From: Bacteroidota bacterium
GTDB taxonomy: Bacteria; Bacteroidota; Bacteroidia; Chitinophagales; Chitinophagaceae
Length of the DNA: 64,000 nt
Assembly: GCA_023418315.1 (NCBI GenBank)
Contig: JAEZZY010000067.1
Location: 62,001-126,000, forward strand
Reading direction: 5' to 3'
The position numbers and the translations under genes are program-made. The notes under the pieces are model-generated. The model ran no database searches. It saw only the letters and a program-made list of their open reading frames with translations, and was not told the origin of the DNA. The first letter of the stretch is position 1; every line of letters starts with the position of its first letter. Positions 1 through 9,375 of the stretch are shown here, piece after piece.

Positions 1-2
1 CC

Positions 3-1946
3 AATTTGGTAAAACAATTTATAGGCACCTACAAAGACAAAAAAGGCGAAGCCAAAAACACTAAACTAATTGTTACCACCATTCAAAAACTCAATACTGC
101 CATCAGCAAATTGAAGTACGAAAAGAAAATGGCTGACTTGAAAGACAAGCGAATCATTTTCATTTTTGACGAGTGCCACCGAAGCCAGTTTGGAGAAACA
201 CACAACAGAATAAAAGAGTATTTCAACAATGCTCAAATGTTCGGATTTACAGGAACTCCCATTTTTGCCGACAATGCCAACAAAAACGAATTAGGCAAAC
301 GAACAACTAAAGACCTTTTTGAAGACTGTTTGCACAAATACGTAATTACAGATGCCATCAAAGACGAAAACGTGTTGAAGTTTTCGGTTGAGTATGTAGG
401 CAGATACAAGCAAAAAGACACAGCAACCGAAATAGATATTGAGGTTGAAGACATTGACACACAGGAGTTGATGGAAGATGAAAAGCGATTAGAAAAAATT
501 GCTGATTACATCATCAACAATCACAACCGAAAAACACACAGCAAGGATTTTTCGGCAATGTTTTGCGTGGACAGTGTAAAGTCATTGATTCGCTATTACG
601 ATATTTTCAAACGCAAAAAATTAGCAGGAGAACACAATCTAAATATTGCAACCATTTTCAGCTATGCAGCCAACGAAGATGATGCAGATGCCAATGGCTT
701 TATTCCCGAAGAAGTTTCTGTTGTAGAAGAACCAAGGGCTTTATATGGCTTGCAAGCCCATAGCCGTGAAAAATTGGATGAGTATATTGAAGACTACAAT
801 CAATTATATGATGTAAAATATTCTACCAAAACCAGTGAGGATTTTTACAACTACTACAACGATATTTCAAAGAAACTGAAAGACCGTGAACGCCAACCCG
901 AAAATGTAAACAATCGCATAGATGTTTTATTAGTGGTCAATATGTTCCTGACAGGTTTTGATGCTAAAAAAGTGAACACGCTTTATGTGGACAAGAACTT
1001 AAAATATCACGGATTGATTCAAGCTTTCAGCCGAACCAACCGAATTTTAAACGAACAGAAATCACAGGGAAATATTGTTGTTTTCAGAAACCTGAAAAAC
1101 CGAACAGACGAAGCCATTACCCTATTCAGCAACAAAGAAGCGATTGAGGTTATCATCATGAAACCTTATGAAGATTATGTTGCCAAGTTTGATGAAGCAT
1201 TTGAAAAGCTTTTAGAAGTTACACCGACAACAGACGCAGTAAACGACCTTGAAACCGAAGATGACGAACTAGAATTTATCAAAGCGTTCAGAGATTTGAT
1301 GAGGATAAAAAATATTCTCACCGCTTTTTCAGACTTCAAATGGGAAGACTTGAAAATGACCGAACAGCAATTTGAGGATTTTAAAAGCAAATACCTTGAC
1401 TTATACGACAAAGTAAAAAGCAACCACCAAAAAGAGAAAGTATCCATTTTGGAAGATGTGGATTTTGAATTGGAGTTGATACACCGTGATGAAATTAATG
1501 TTTCATACATCATCCAGCTTTTAATCAAACTGAAATCTCAAACACAGAAAGACACGACTAAAGCGGAAAAGGAGATTTTCAACTTATTGAGTACGGAAGC
1601 AACATTAAGAAGCAAACGAGAACTTATAGAGAAATTTATTTTAGAGAATCTTCTAATTATCAGCGACCCCGACAATATTACACCTGCATTTGAGCAGTTT
1701 TGGAACGAAGAACAACAAAAGGAATTTTCGAAAATCGTACAAGAGGAAAATCTGTCAGCAGAAAAAACAGAAAAACTCATTGAAGATTATCTTTTTGCTG
1801 AAAGAGAGCCTTTACGTGACGAAGTTTTAGAACTCATTGAAGGCGAAAAACCAAGTTTACTTCAACGCAAAAAACTAGGCGACAGAATTTTGAAACGAAT
1901 TGTGGATTTTGTGGAGACATTTATTAATGGTATGAATTTGAATTGA
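3..1946 (+). CDS. hsdR: Type I restriction enzyme HsdR subunit, 5'-truncated by window edge
   Basis: This is the C-terminal part (about 647 residues) of the motor/endonuclease subunit of a type I restriction-modification complex, which translocates and cuts unmodified DNA. The frame is open to the left edge, so the start and the N-terminal nuclease domain lie outside the window. SF2 helicase motifs are visible in order: DECHRSQFGETH (motif II, DEAH-like), FGFTGTP (motif III), VVNMFLTGFDAK and QAFSRTNRI (motif VI). The charged C-terminal third matches the helical region that docks on HsdM/HsdS. No hsdM or hsdS follows, so they would have to be upstream. The gene is more AT-rich than the genes after about 2 kb, as expected of a horizontally acquired defence locus. 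Confidence 0.93.
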   Translation, partial: NLVKQFIGTYKDKKGEAKNTKLIVTTIQKLNTAISKLKYEKKMADLKDKRIIFIFDECHRSQFGETHNRIKEYFNNAQMFGFTGTPIFADNANKNELGKRTTKDLFEDCLHKYVITDAIKDENVLKFSVEYVGRYKQKDTATEIDIEVEDIDTQELMEDEKRLEKIADYIINNHNRKTHSKDFSAMFCVDSVKSLIRYYDIFKRKKLAGEHNLNIATIFSYAANEDDADANGFIPEEVSVVEEPRALYGLQAHSREKLDEYIEDYNQLYDVKYSTKTSEDFYNYYNDISKKLKDRERQPENVNNRIDVLLVVNMFLTGFDAKKVNTLYVDKNLKYHGLIQAFSRTNRILNEQKSQGNIVVFRNLKNRTDEAITLFSNKEAIEVIIMKPYEDYVAKFDEAFEKLLEVTPTTDAVNDLETEDDELEFIKAFRDLMRIKNILTAFSDFKWEDLKMTEQQFEDFKSKYLDLYDKVKSNHQKEKVSILEDVDFELELIHRDEINVSYIIQLLIKLKSQTQKDTTKAEKEIFNLLSTEATLRSKRELIEKFILENLLIISDPDNITPAFEQFWNEEQQKEFSKIVQEENLSAEKTEKLIEDYLFAEREPLRDEVLELIEGEKPSLLQRKKLGDRILKRIVDFVETFINGMNLN

Positions 1947-2019
1947 TGATAACTAAATTTGGTAATAATGGAAGCGAATAGCGCCAATTCTCGAAGCCGT
2001 TTCTTTAATTAGCAATACC

Positions 2020-2403
2020 ATGAATGAAATCGAAGCTTATATTCAACAGTTTCCCGACAGTGTGCAAGAAATTTTGAGGAAGATAAAAGCCTTGATAAAA
2101 AAGCAAGCGCCGGATGCGGAAGAGCTTTTTGCCTATGGAATGCCTGCCTATAAACTGTACAAAAAACCGCTTGTCTATTTTGCAGCGTTCAAAAATCATA
2201 TCGGTTTTTATGCCACGCCTACGGGACATAGCGCTTTTCAAAGCGAACTCGCCGCATATAAACAAGGAAAAGGCTCGGTGCAGTTTCCGCTGGATCAGCC
2301 CATTCCCTATAAGCTCATTGAAAAAATGGTAAAGTTTCGCGTTGCCGAAAACAAGGAAAAAGCAGCAACGGCTATCAAAAAGACAAAGCCTAAGCAGTCT
2401 TGA
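2020..2403 (+). CDS. DUF1801 domain protein (YdhG-like)
   Basis: A 127-residue cytosolic protein of the DUF1801/YdhG-like family. The hallmark segment is present: an N-terminal helix with YIQQFP, then EELFAYGMPAYKLYKKPLVYFAAFKNHIGFY, with the typical YGMPAY turn and the hydrophobic strand pair. The C-terminus is lysine-rich (KEKAATAIKKTKPKQS). Some family members have been proposed as iron chaperones or frataxin-like proteins, but function is not settled and the sequence shows no catalytic motif. It starts 73 bases after hsdR on the same strand. The base composition shifts between the two genes, so I do not read them as one module. Confidence 0.8.
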   Translation: MNEIEAYIQQFPDSVQEILRKIKALIKKQAPDAEELFAYGMPAYKLYKKPLVYFAAFKNHIGFYATPTGHSAFQSELAAYKQGKGSVQFPLDQPIPYKLIEKMVKFRVAENKEKAATAIKKTKPKQS

Positions 2404-2419
2404 TTTGCTCTTTTATAGG

Positions 2420-3664
2420 CTATAAAATGCGTATCGGTTTCAGCATCATCTGCCGCTGCCACAACATAAAAAAGATAAAGACGAATAAGCCGAACTGGAT
2501 CTCCAGTATAGGCTCTACGAAGATAGGAATGAGCAGCATGAGCCAGGTAATGAAGAAAAAGAAACCGTTTCTGCTACGCCTTAGCTCCGTGAGCGGATAG
2601 CATAGCCAAATACCGAACACCAGCATAGCGGGAATGCCTGCCGCCACGGCTATAATGAGCAGCTGATTGTGGGGTATGAGATAAAGCTCTTTGCGCACCT
2701 GCGGATAAAACTGTTCATATCCCTTGGTCATTTCGCTGAAAATATCCCCTGCGCCAATGCCGTATAGCGGATGTTTTTTTATGATTTTTAGGGCAAGGTC
2801 GTAAGAAATATATCTGCCAATGTCGCTATATTCCGGCTTCATTTCCTGCTTCTCAAAAATCATCACCGACCATTTAAAATGATCTACTTTAAGCCTCAGC
2901 GTAGGGATAAAACGGAAAGCCGAATAAGAAAAAAGAACGAATAAGACGATAGATAGAAAGGCTATAAACCTTGTGCGTTTTTGAAATAATAAATAAATAA
3001 GGTACCCTGTGATGAATACATAAAACGCCAGTAAACCCGTGCGCACTGCATAAATATGCACGGCGGCAATAAACAAAACGATTATAGCTGCCAAAGCGGT
3101 TTTGGCTATGGTATTTTTTAAAAAAGGATAATAATAAAAACACCAAACGATGCCCAGGGCGAGCGCCAAGGTAAACCGTATATGTTCCCGTTCGGGAAGT
3201 GTAGGCAACACGTGCGAAAAACGATAACCTTCTATATATGCTGCCGGATTTTGCAGGAAAAAATAAGCGGAATAGGCTATGCCGGAAAGGAGCGCCACGC
3301 ATAGCGCTGCGGTATAAACATCGGTTTGCCGCTTGCTGAAGGGGGGAAGAAACGCAAACGATAAGGGTAATAACAACAACGGCAACTTCACCTGCACATG
3401 TTCGCTCCAGTAGTGCTTATCTTCGCTCCAGAAAATGGATAAGGCAAACAAGGCTATCCATGCTACGCCCCATAGCCACCATTTTTCGTTTAGCCATTTT
3501 TTAGGAGGTATATTCCACAGCGCATTCAGCCCGAACAAAATCATGGACATAGAAAGCACTGCTCTGGAAACCAAAAAACCGGCTAACATAGCCACCACTA
3601 AAAAAACAGCAATCGGGGCTTTCGCATGGGCAAGATTGAAATTATTTTTGTTCAGGTTATCCAC
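2420..3664 (-). CDS. O-antigen ligase family membrane protein
   Basis: A polytopic membrane protein of the O-antigen ligase/polymerase (Wzy/WaaL-like) type, about 414 residues from the GTG at 3664. About ten to eleven hydrophobic segments are visible, with a large periplasmic loop (about residues 260-330) carrying KHPLYGIGAGDIF and LIPHNQLLIIAVAAGI. The H-x-x-Y-G-x-G and PHNQ patterns are typical of the family, in which the loop binds the undecaprenyl-linked glycan. The open frame extends to 3769, but that would overlap the divergent meaB gene by 64 bases and add a non-hydrophobic lead. The GTG at 3664 (protein starting VDNLNKNNF) fits better. Start uncertain; ligase versus polymerase cannot be told from sequence. 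Confidence 0.75.
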   Translation of the reverse strand: MDNLNKNNFNLAHAKAPIAVFLVVAMLAGFLVSRAVLSMSMILFGLNALWNIPPKKWLNEKWWLWGVAWIALFALSIFWSEDKHYWSEHVQVKLPLLLLPLSFAFLPPFSKRQTDVYTAALCVALLSGIAYSAYFFLQNPAAYIEGYRFSHVLPTLPEREHIRFTLALALGIVWCFYYYPFLKNTIAKTALAAIIVLFIAAVHIYAVRTGLLAFYVFITGYLIYLLFQKRTRFIAFLSIVLFVLFSYSAFRFIPTLRLKVDHFKWSVMIFEKQEMKPEYSDIGRYISYDLALKIIKKHPLYGIGAGDIFSEMTKGYEQFYPQVRKELYLIPHNQLLIIAVAAGIPAMLVFGIWLCYPLTELRRSRNGFFFFITWLMLLIPIFVEPILEIQFGLFVFIFFMLWQRQMMLKPIRIL

Positions 3665-3705
3665 CTCAGGATGATTTGTTATTTTAACGAAGAAACAATT
3701 GCTTA

Positions 3706-4629
3706 GTGCGAGACAAGATAAAACAATTACTGCTACAGATAAAAAACGGCAATCCGCGCGCCTTAGCACGTGCCATCACCCTTGTGGAAAATGAATTGCC
3801 AGGACATGAAGAACTGTTGCTTTCGCTGGCGCATACCACATCTTCCGGCGTGATCGGCATTACCGGCCCGCCCGGTGCCGGCAAAAGCACGCTGGTAAAT
3901 GCCTTACTGGAGCATTGGGTAAAAGAGGATAAAAAAATTGCCATTATCGCCGTGGATCCTTCTTCTCCGTTTAATTATGGCGCTCTTTTGGGCGACAGGA
4001 TTCGCATGAGCAAATTCTATAATCATCCCAATGTATTCATCCGCTCCTTAGCCAGCAGAGGCGTTTTAGGCGGGCTGAATGCAAAAATCCTGGAGATAAC
4101 CGATGTGGTGAAACAAGGCGGTTTCGACCTGATACTTGTAGAAACCGTAGGAGTAGGGCAGAGTGAAGTAGAAATTGCAGGACTGGCGGATGTAACGGTA
4201 GTAACCTTAGTGCCGGAAGCCGGCGATGAAGTACAAACACTGAAAGCCGGTATTATGGAGATAGCAGATGTCTTTATTGTAAACAAAGCCGACCGCGACC
4301 ATGCCGAAGCGCTTTACCGGAATTTAAGAATATTAGCCCATGAAAAAGCCGGAGCAAACGAGCAGGAAATACCCGTGGTGAAATGTATCGCTACCCAATA
4401 TGAAGGCATTGAAAAAGCTGCAAAAATGATAGAAGAAAGACTGCAACATGCCGAAAAAAACCATGACAAAAAGATATTTTTACTGGCAGAAAAAGCCTGG
4501 CAAATTATTGTACACAGACGGATGAAAGACCTTCATAAACCCGACATTATTTCCCGGATAAAGCAAAATATAAACAAAGATGGGTTCAACCTATATCAGT
4601 TTGCTTTGCAGTACGCTATAAACCAATAA
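3706..4629 (+). CDS. meaB: Methylmalonyl-CoA mutase-associated GTPase MeaB (ArgK family)
   Basis: A 307-residue G3E-family P-loop GTPase that protects and reloads adenosylcobalamin on methylmalonyl-CoA mutase. Motifs in order: GPPGAGKST (Walker A), IIAVDPSSPFNYGALLGDR (the MeaB/ArgK signature with the Mg-binding Asp), ETVGVGQSEVEIAGLAD (switch region), and NKAD (G4 base recognition). GTG at 3706 is the only usable start, because an in-frame stop lies seven codons upstream and no other start codon falls between. The mutase genes are not in the window. It is divergent from the O-antigen ligase-like gene, with about 40 bases between them. Confidence 0.92.
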   Translation: MRDKIKQLLLQIKNGNPRALARAITLVENELPGHEELLLSLAHTTSSGVIGITGPPGAGKSTLVNALLEHWVKEDKKIAIIAVDPSSPFNYGALLGDRIRMSKFYNHPNVFIRSLASRGVLGGLNAKILEITDVVKQGGFDLILVETVGVGQSEVEIAGLADVTVVTLVPEAGDEVQTLKAGIMEIADVFIVNKADRDHAEALYRNLRILAHEKAGANEQEIPVVKCIATQYEGIEKAAKMIEERLQHAEKNHDKKIFLLAEKAWQIIVHRRMKDLHKPDIISRIKQNINKDGFNLYQFALQYAINQ

Positions 4630-4774
4630 CGGGTAAATAACATTTAAAGATTATGATGTTTGGACAGCGTTTGTAATTTTGATGAAAAATACGGTTGCAA
4701 ATCTGAATTATTAATAGTACTTTGGATTGCCCATATTGAACCAATAAAGCTTACAGGGGCTAAAATTATTAACG

Positions 4775-4782
4775 TAGTTTTG
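4775..4782 (+). promoter_or_regulatory. Candidate -7 box (TAGTTTTG) for the WecA-like gene
   Basis: The octamer fits the Bacteroidetes -7 consensus TAnnTTTG and ends 21 bases before the ATG at 4804. No convincing TTG -33 element is visible at the normal distance. The open frame continues upstream to 4660, so this box also argues for the later start. Confidence 0.4.
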
Positions 4783-4803
4783 TTTTACCTGTATCACTTT
4801 TTT

Positions 4804-6012
4804 ATGAATAGTTTATTCCCATACTTACAATATACCCTGGCTATCCTCGTAGCACTTGGCATCTGTATGTTTTCGCTTCCGCGCATCATCCTGATTGCAA
4901 AGAAAAAAAAGCTGTATGACCTGCCGGATAATAACCGGAAAATTCATAAAGAAGTAATCCCTAATCTGGGAGGAATCGGTATTTTCTTTTCCACCATGAT
5001 TGTTTCCAGCTTTCTGATTGCCCCTTCCGAATCCTCCGCCTGGTGGCATTATGTAGTTACGTCCAGCCTCATCTTATTTATTATCGGGTTGAAAGATGAT
5101 ATTTTAATCATCACTCCTGCAAAGAAATTTATGGCACAGATTCTGGCCAGTGTCATTACCGTTGTTTTTGCCGATGTGCGTTTACATTCCCTGCACGGTA
5201 TCTTAGGCGTGTATGAAATGCCTTATTGGTTGAGTGTAGGATTCTCGATAGTAGGAAGCACGTTCATCATCAACGCGTTCAATCTTATAGACGGTATTGA
5301 CGGACTGGCAGGAAGTATTGGCGCATTATGCGCCTTTTCTCTTGGCATAGCCTTGGCGTTTCAAGGAAATTATAACGGGGCTTGTTTTGCTTTTGGATTG
5401 TTAGGCGGCATACTTGGTTTCTTACGTTACAATCGCTCTCCCGCAAGGATTTTCATGGGCGATTCAGGCGCTTTGTTTATCGGATTTTCGATTTCCATTC
5501 TGAGCATTCTGTTTATTAATTCCTTTACTACTACGGTACATCCTTATTTTACAACACTAATTCATAGCCCGCAAGCGGCATTGCTCGCTGCGTTGTCTGT
5601 ATTATTCATTCCCGTGTTCGATTCCTTCCGAGTGTTTATAACCAGAATAGCCGGCGGAAAACATCCTTTTCATGCGGATAGAACACATTTGCACCATTTC
5701 CTGCTGGATATGGGTTTCAGCCACAATCGTATCATCAGCATTTTACTGATTGCTAATTTTTTGATTATCTCCTTAGCCTTGCTTCTGCAAGATTTTAACC
5801 CCAATATCGCCATCATAGGCATCTTCGCATTCTCTTTTTCTCTTTTCAGTTTATTGTATGTAAAACGCAAATACAGGCTGAAGAAAGTAGAAGCAGCCTT
5901 ACACACTTTAGAGAAAGAACAGAAAGGCTTGAACGTTACTGCACCCGCTTCCGAGAAAAAGGAAAAAGCCGTAATGTCGCAGGCGCTTCCTTCCATTGCC
6001 GTCCATTCATAG
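4804..6012 (+). CDS. WecA/TagO-like undecaprenyl-phosphate glycosyl-1-phosphate transferase
   Basis: A 402-residue polytopic membrane enzyme (MraY/WecA family) that transfers a HexNAc-1-phosphate from a UDP-sugar to undecaprenyl phosphate, the first lipid-linked step of O-antigen or other surface glycan synthesis. Signature parts: an N-terminal KIHKEVIPNLGGIGIF, the inner DD-type site near IGLKDD, NAFNLIDGIDGLAGSIG with catalytic Asp, IFMGDSGALFIGF, and the HADRTHLHHFLLDMG histidine loop typical of WecA rather than MraY. The ATG at 4804 is preferred because it begins directly before the first membrane helix. The longer frame from 4660 adds 48 non-family residues. The C-terminal 40 residues are charged and cytoplasmic. 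Confidence 0.87.
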   Translation: MNSLFPYLQYTLAILVALGICMFSLPRIILIAKKKKLYDLPDNNRKIHKEVIPNLGGIGIFFSTMIVSSFLIAPSESSAWWHYVVTSSLILFIIGLKDDILIITPAKKFMAQILASVITVVFADVRLHSLHGILGVYEMPYWLSVGFSIVGSTFIINAFNLIDGIDGLAGSIGALCAFSLGIALAFQGNYNGACFAFGLLGGILGFLRYNRSPARIFMGDSGALFIGFSISILSILFINSFTTTVHPYFTTLIHSPQAALLAALSVLFIPVFDSFRVFITRIAGGKHPFHADRTHLHHFLLDMGFSHNRIISILLIANFLIISLALLLQDFNPNIAIIGIFAFSFSLFSLLYVKRKYRLKKVEAALHTLEKEQKGLNVTAPASEKKEKAVMSQALPSIAVHS

Positions 6013-6031
6013 GTTTGTATTTACTGTATTT

Positions 6032-6076
6032 GTTCACATGTTGAGTCGTTGGTTCTAACGATGAACAGTTTTTTTT
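6032..6076 (+). terminator. Candidate intrinsic terminator after the WecA-like gene
   Basis: An inner stem TCGTT/AACGA (6046-6050 with 6057-6061) extended by GTTCA/TGAAC (6032-6036 with 6062-6066, with a bulged side) is followed by eight T at 6069-6076. It lies between convergent genes. The bulge makes it a weaker candidate than the others in this window. Confidence 0.45.
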
Positions 6077-6143
6077 AAATCCCCTATGAGGATGTTGTTT
6101 TAGAGGTGTATGCGAGAAAGAGAGATGAGAAGCGCTACGTGTT

Positions 6144-7400
6144 TTATTCAACCATATAAGATCCGCTCTGATAACGATAGATGAAATAATGAACGTTCTC
6201 GTTATACATCAGTTCGTTTTTTTCGGTCCATTGCGGCTGCACCTCATATTGCGAAGGCATCAGAGCATTGTCCTCCATTCGCTCGTTGAAAACAGTGCCA
6301 TAGCGACGCAGCAGGTAGGCAAACCACATCGTTGTTTCATAACCGCGAAAGACCATATCCGTTATTTTCCCGCCACATTCATTTTTATACCAGGTGGAAA
6401 GATGGTTAGTGAAATGGTTGGCAGTTTCAAAATGAAAAGGGGAGGAGAAATAAACCGTTACATTGGGATAGGCATCGGTCTGCTTCAGTTTGCTCATGCT
6501 CTTCCAGGAGGGTGCACCATATACCTCAAAACGGTAAGTAGGAAACCATTGATAAAACGCTTCCAGAATATTCTGCGCATAGGCATAATCCAGCACCGGC
6601 ATCATAATGATATTTTTTCGGGTGCTGTCGAATATTTTTTGCAAAAGCATCTGCGTAGGCATCCCGTTTACCTGCACCCGTCTAAAGCGTTTTTCCTGAT
6701 CTTCATAGGCATATTTATAAGCGGTAGAATCCACAGAAGGATCGGTGCGGTAAAACAGGAAAATCTCCTCGTGAGGGTATTTTTTAAAGACGGATGCACG
6801 TTGTTTTTTTACGTGTGTGATCAGCGTGGGTTGCAAGATGGTAAAGTAGGGATTGCCTATAATATCGGCATCGGCAGGCGATAGGGCAGAGATGAAATTA
6901 ATTTGTTTTTTCTTGGCAAAATCTGCCAGCGGTTTTATATGAAAAGATTGCACCGCACCTATTAGCAGGTCCGATTCTTCAAGCGCTTTTGATTTCACTA
7001 AGGCCTCCGGAGTGCCCTCCGGTTGCGTAACATCATGTATGTGCAGGTCTATTTCATAGCCCATTTTATGGAGTGTATCCACCGCCAGCTTTACGCCTTC
7101 ATAAAAATTTATTCCTGCTTGTGCTTTTTCGGGAAGGCGGTCTTTATACACCGGCTTGTCTTCTTTCACCAGTTCGTTCAGATAGAGGGGCAGCAGAATG
7201 TCTATCCGGTAGCGATTTTTAAAAACGGTAGGGGGATAAACGATTTCCCGCTTTTTCTTAGGCGGAGCGGTTACCGTTTCCTTGGGCTTTACTACCGCCG
7301 GCTTTTTTTTCGGCTTTTTCTTTTTCCAGAATTGCCCATACACATCCTGCGTACCGGCTATAGCGGTAAATAAAATTGCAAACAATAATAATCTCTTCAT
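6144..7400 (-). CDS. Periplasmic binding protein-like protein (Peripla_BP_6 type)
   Basis: A secreted protein of about 418 residues. A signal peptide (MKRLLLFAILFTAIAGTQDVYGQ) is followed by a very basic linker rich in Lys and Pro (about residues 25-60). A type I periplasmic-binding-protein-like fold follows, resembling the ligand-binding component of branched-chain amino acid ABC transporters (RIDILLPLYLNE, FYEGVKLAVDTL, LLIGAVQS, FISALSPAD). No transporter genes lie nearby. In Bacteroidetes such folds also occur in cell-wall-associated proteins, so amino acid transport is not implied. The ATG at 7400 starts the signal peptide; the frame is open to 7433 but that would overlap guaA. It is probably co-transcribed with guaA, 23 bases upstream. 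Confidence 0.65.
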   Translation of the reverse strand: MKRLLLFAILFTAIAGTQDVYGQFWKKKKPKKKPAVVKPKETVTAPPKKKREIVYPPTVFKNRYRIDILLPLYLNELVKEDKPVYKDRLPEKAQAGINFYEGVKLAVDTLHKMGYEIDLHIHDVTQPEGTPEALVKSKALEESDLLIGAVQSFHIKPLADFAKKKQINFISALSPADADIIGNPYFTILQPTLITHVKKQRASVFKKYPHEEIFLFYRTDPSVDSTAYKYAYEDQEKRFRRVQVNGMPTQMLLQKIFDSTRKNIIMMPVLDYAYAQNILEAFYQWFPTYRFEVYGAPSWKSMSKLKQTDAYPNVTVYFSSPFHFETANHFTNHLSTWYKNECGGKITDMVFRGYETTMWFAYLLRRYGTVFNERMEDNALMPSQYEVQPQWTEKNELMYNENVHYFIYRYQSGSYMVE

Positions 7401-7423
7401 AGTCAGTTGTCGGAAGGGAAGAT

Positions 7424-8959
7424 TTATTCCCATTCAATAGTAGCCGGCGGCTTGGAACTGATGTCATACACCACCCGGTTGATTCCTTTCACTTTATTGA
7501 TGATTTCGTTGGAAACCTTTGCTAAAAAATCATGCGGCAGATGTGCCCAGTCGGCTGTCATGCCATCTACAGAAGTAACGGCACGCAATGCAACAGTAAA
7601 TTCATAAGTACGTTCATCACCCATTACGCCTACGCTCTGCACGGGCAATAAGATGGTTCCCGCCTGCCACACTTCTTTATACAAGCCGCTGTCGCGCAGG
7701 TTTTGGATATAAATATCATCTGCTTCTTGCAGCATGTGTACTTTTTCTTCCGATACGGCGCCGAGGATTCTGATTCCTAAGCCCGGACCGGGAAACGGAT
7801 GCCGCGCCAGAAAGATTTCATCTAAACCCAGCGCTTTGCCTACGCGGCGCACTTCATCTTTAAACAAAAAACGCAAAGGTTCTATCAGCTTCAGGTTCAT
7901 TTTTTCGGGCAGTCCGCCTACGTTGTGATGCGATTTTATCGTTACCGACGGGCCGTGTACCGATACGGATTCGATCACATCCGGGTAAATCGTGCCTTGT
8001 CCTAAGAAACGCACGTCTTTCAGGTCATTCGCTTCTTTTTGGAATACTTCGATAAATCCTTTGCCAATTATTTTTCTTTTCTGCTCCGGATCGGAAATGT
8101 CTTTCAATTCGCTATAAAAATATTCTTTTGCATCTACGCCTTTTACATTCAGCCCCAGATGTTTATAGCCTTCCAATACCTGCTCAAATTCATTTTTGCG
8201 AAGCAAGCCGTTATCTACAAAAATGCAGTAGAGATTGCTGCCGATGGCTCTATGCACAAGGGTAGCCGCCACGGTAGAGTCCACACCGCCACTGAGCGCC
8301 ATCACTACTTTGGCGTCGCCGGCTTCTTGTTTGATGCGGGCTACGGTATCTTCTATAAATGCCGCAGGTGTCCAGTTTTGCAGGCAGCCGCAGATGTCCA
8401 CCACAAAATTTTTGAGTAATTGCTTACCGTCTGTGCTGTGGGTTACTTCCGGGTGAAATTGAATGCCGTAAACAGGATGTGCCGCATAGGTTTTTGATGT
8501 AAATGCCGCTACGGGTATCATCTGTGTGGTGGCGATGATTTCGAAGCCTTCGGGTAGTTTTTTAATGCTGTCGCTATGGCTCATCCATACTTGGGAATGA
8601 TCGGTAATGGTGGCAAACAGCTCATTGTGTTTTACATTTTGCAGATGGGCACGGCCGTATTCCCTATGCGAAGATTTACCCACTTCACCGCCGGATTCCT
8701 GCGCCAGCAACTGTGCACCGTAGCATACTCCCAGCACCGGCAGCCGGTTTGCCATAGCTTTAATATCCGGTTTGGGTGCGGTTTCATCATTTACGGAAAA
8801 AGGACTTCCCGAAAGAATAATTCCTTTTAATCCCTCTTCATATACTACCGGCTTGGTGCAGGGTTGTATCTCGCAGTAGATATTCAACTCACGAATGCCA
8901 CGGGCGATAAGCTGTGTGTATTGAGAACCGAAATCTAATATAAGTATTTTGTCGTTCAT
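7424..8959 (-). CDS. guaA: GMP synthase (glutamine-hydrolysing)
   Basis: This enzyme converts XMP, ATP and glutamine to GMP, the last step of de novo guanine nucleotide synthesis. The 511 residues match the family length. An N-terminal class I glutamine amidotransferase domain has the nucleophile Cys79 in [10 protein letters not shown] and the partner His/Glu in HPEVTHS. It is followed by the ATP-pyrophosphatase domain with the P-loop [12 protein letters not shown]. The C-terminal dimerisation domain has [15 protein letters not shown] and ends in KPPATIEWE, the usual terminus. It lies 7 bases downstream of the DUF3467 gene and ahead of the periplasmic binding protein gene, an apparent three-gene operon. 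Confidence 0.98.
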   Translation of the reverse strand: MNDKILILDFGSQYTQLIARGIRELNIYCEIQPCTKPVVYEEGLKGIILSGSPFSVNDETAPKPDIKAMANRLPVLGVCYGAQLLAQESGGEVGKSSHREYGRAHLQNVKHNELFATITDHSQVWMSHSDSIKKLPEGFEIIATTQMIPVAAFTSKTYAAHPVYGIQFHPEVTHSTDGKQLLKNFVVDICGCLQNWTPAAFIEDTVARIKQEAGDAKVVMALSGGVDSTVAATLVHRAIGSNLYCIFVDNGLLRKNEFEQVLEGYKHLGLNVKGVDAKEYFYSELKDISDPEQKRKIIGKGFIEVFQKEANDLKDVRFLGQGTIYPDVIESVSVHGPSVTIKSHHNVGGLPEKMNLKLIEPLRFLFKDEVRRVGKALGLDEIFLARHPFPGPGLGIRILGAVSEEKVHMLQEADDIYIQNLRDSGLYKEVWQAGTILLPVQSVGVMGDERTYEFTVALRAVTSVDGMTADWAHLPHDFLAKVSNEIINKVKGINRVVYDISSKPPATIEWE

Positions 8960-8966
8960 GAATGGT

Positions 8967-9284
8967 TTATGCTTGTGCGGTGGGCGTGCCGAAATTGAAC
9001 GGCATGTTTATTTGTTCCTGATCTTTTATGGTGCCGTTTTGTGCTTCATAGCGTTTCACATTTTCCACTAAAGCGCGCATAAGGCGTTTGGCATGTTGTG
9101 GAGTCATCACCACACGAGATTTTACGCGTGCTTTAGGCGCATTGGGCATTACATTGATAAAATCAATTACAAATTCTGCGAATGAATGCGTGATAATGGC
9201 AAGATTAGCATAGGTTCCTTCGGCCATTTCTTCGGTAAGCTCAATGTTTAATTGTTGTTCTTGCTGTGGTTGTTGATCTTGCAT
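8967..9284 (-). CDS. DUF3467 domain protein
   Basis: A 105-residue small protein of the DUF3467 family. The N-terminus is glutamine-rich ([10 protein letters not shown]), followed by the family core: [26 protein letters not shown], then a basic strand and [20 protein letters not shown]. The family is widespread in Bacteroidetes and archaea, with no assigned biochemical role. It precedes guaA by only 7 bases and probably leads the operon. A near-consensus -7 box lies at 9304-9311. Confidence 0.88.
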   Translation of the reverse strand: MQDQQPQQEQQLNIELTEEMAEGTYANLAIITHSFAEFVIDFINVMPNAPKARVKSRVVMTPQHAKRLMRALVENVKRYEAQNGTIKDQEQINMPFNFGTPTAQA

Positions 9285-9303
9285 TTTTGGGATTTTTGAA
9301 CTG

Positions 9304-9311
9304 CGAAAATA
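9304..9311 (-). promoter_or_regulatory. Candidate -7 box (TATTTTCG) for the DUF3467-guaA operon
   Basis: Reading the minus strand, TATTTTCG matches TAnnTTTG at all but one position and sits 19 bases before the ATG at 9284. No clear -33 TTG was found. Confidence 0.35.
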
Positions 9312-9375
9312 ATCTTTACCGCCCGCATCGTAAAAATATGGGGTAATTTTTTTGAGTAACCATAGCGCTGTGTTC

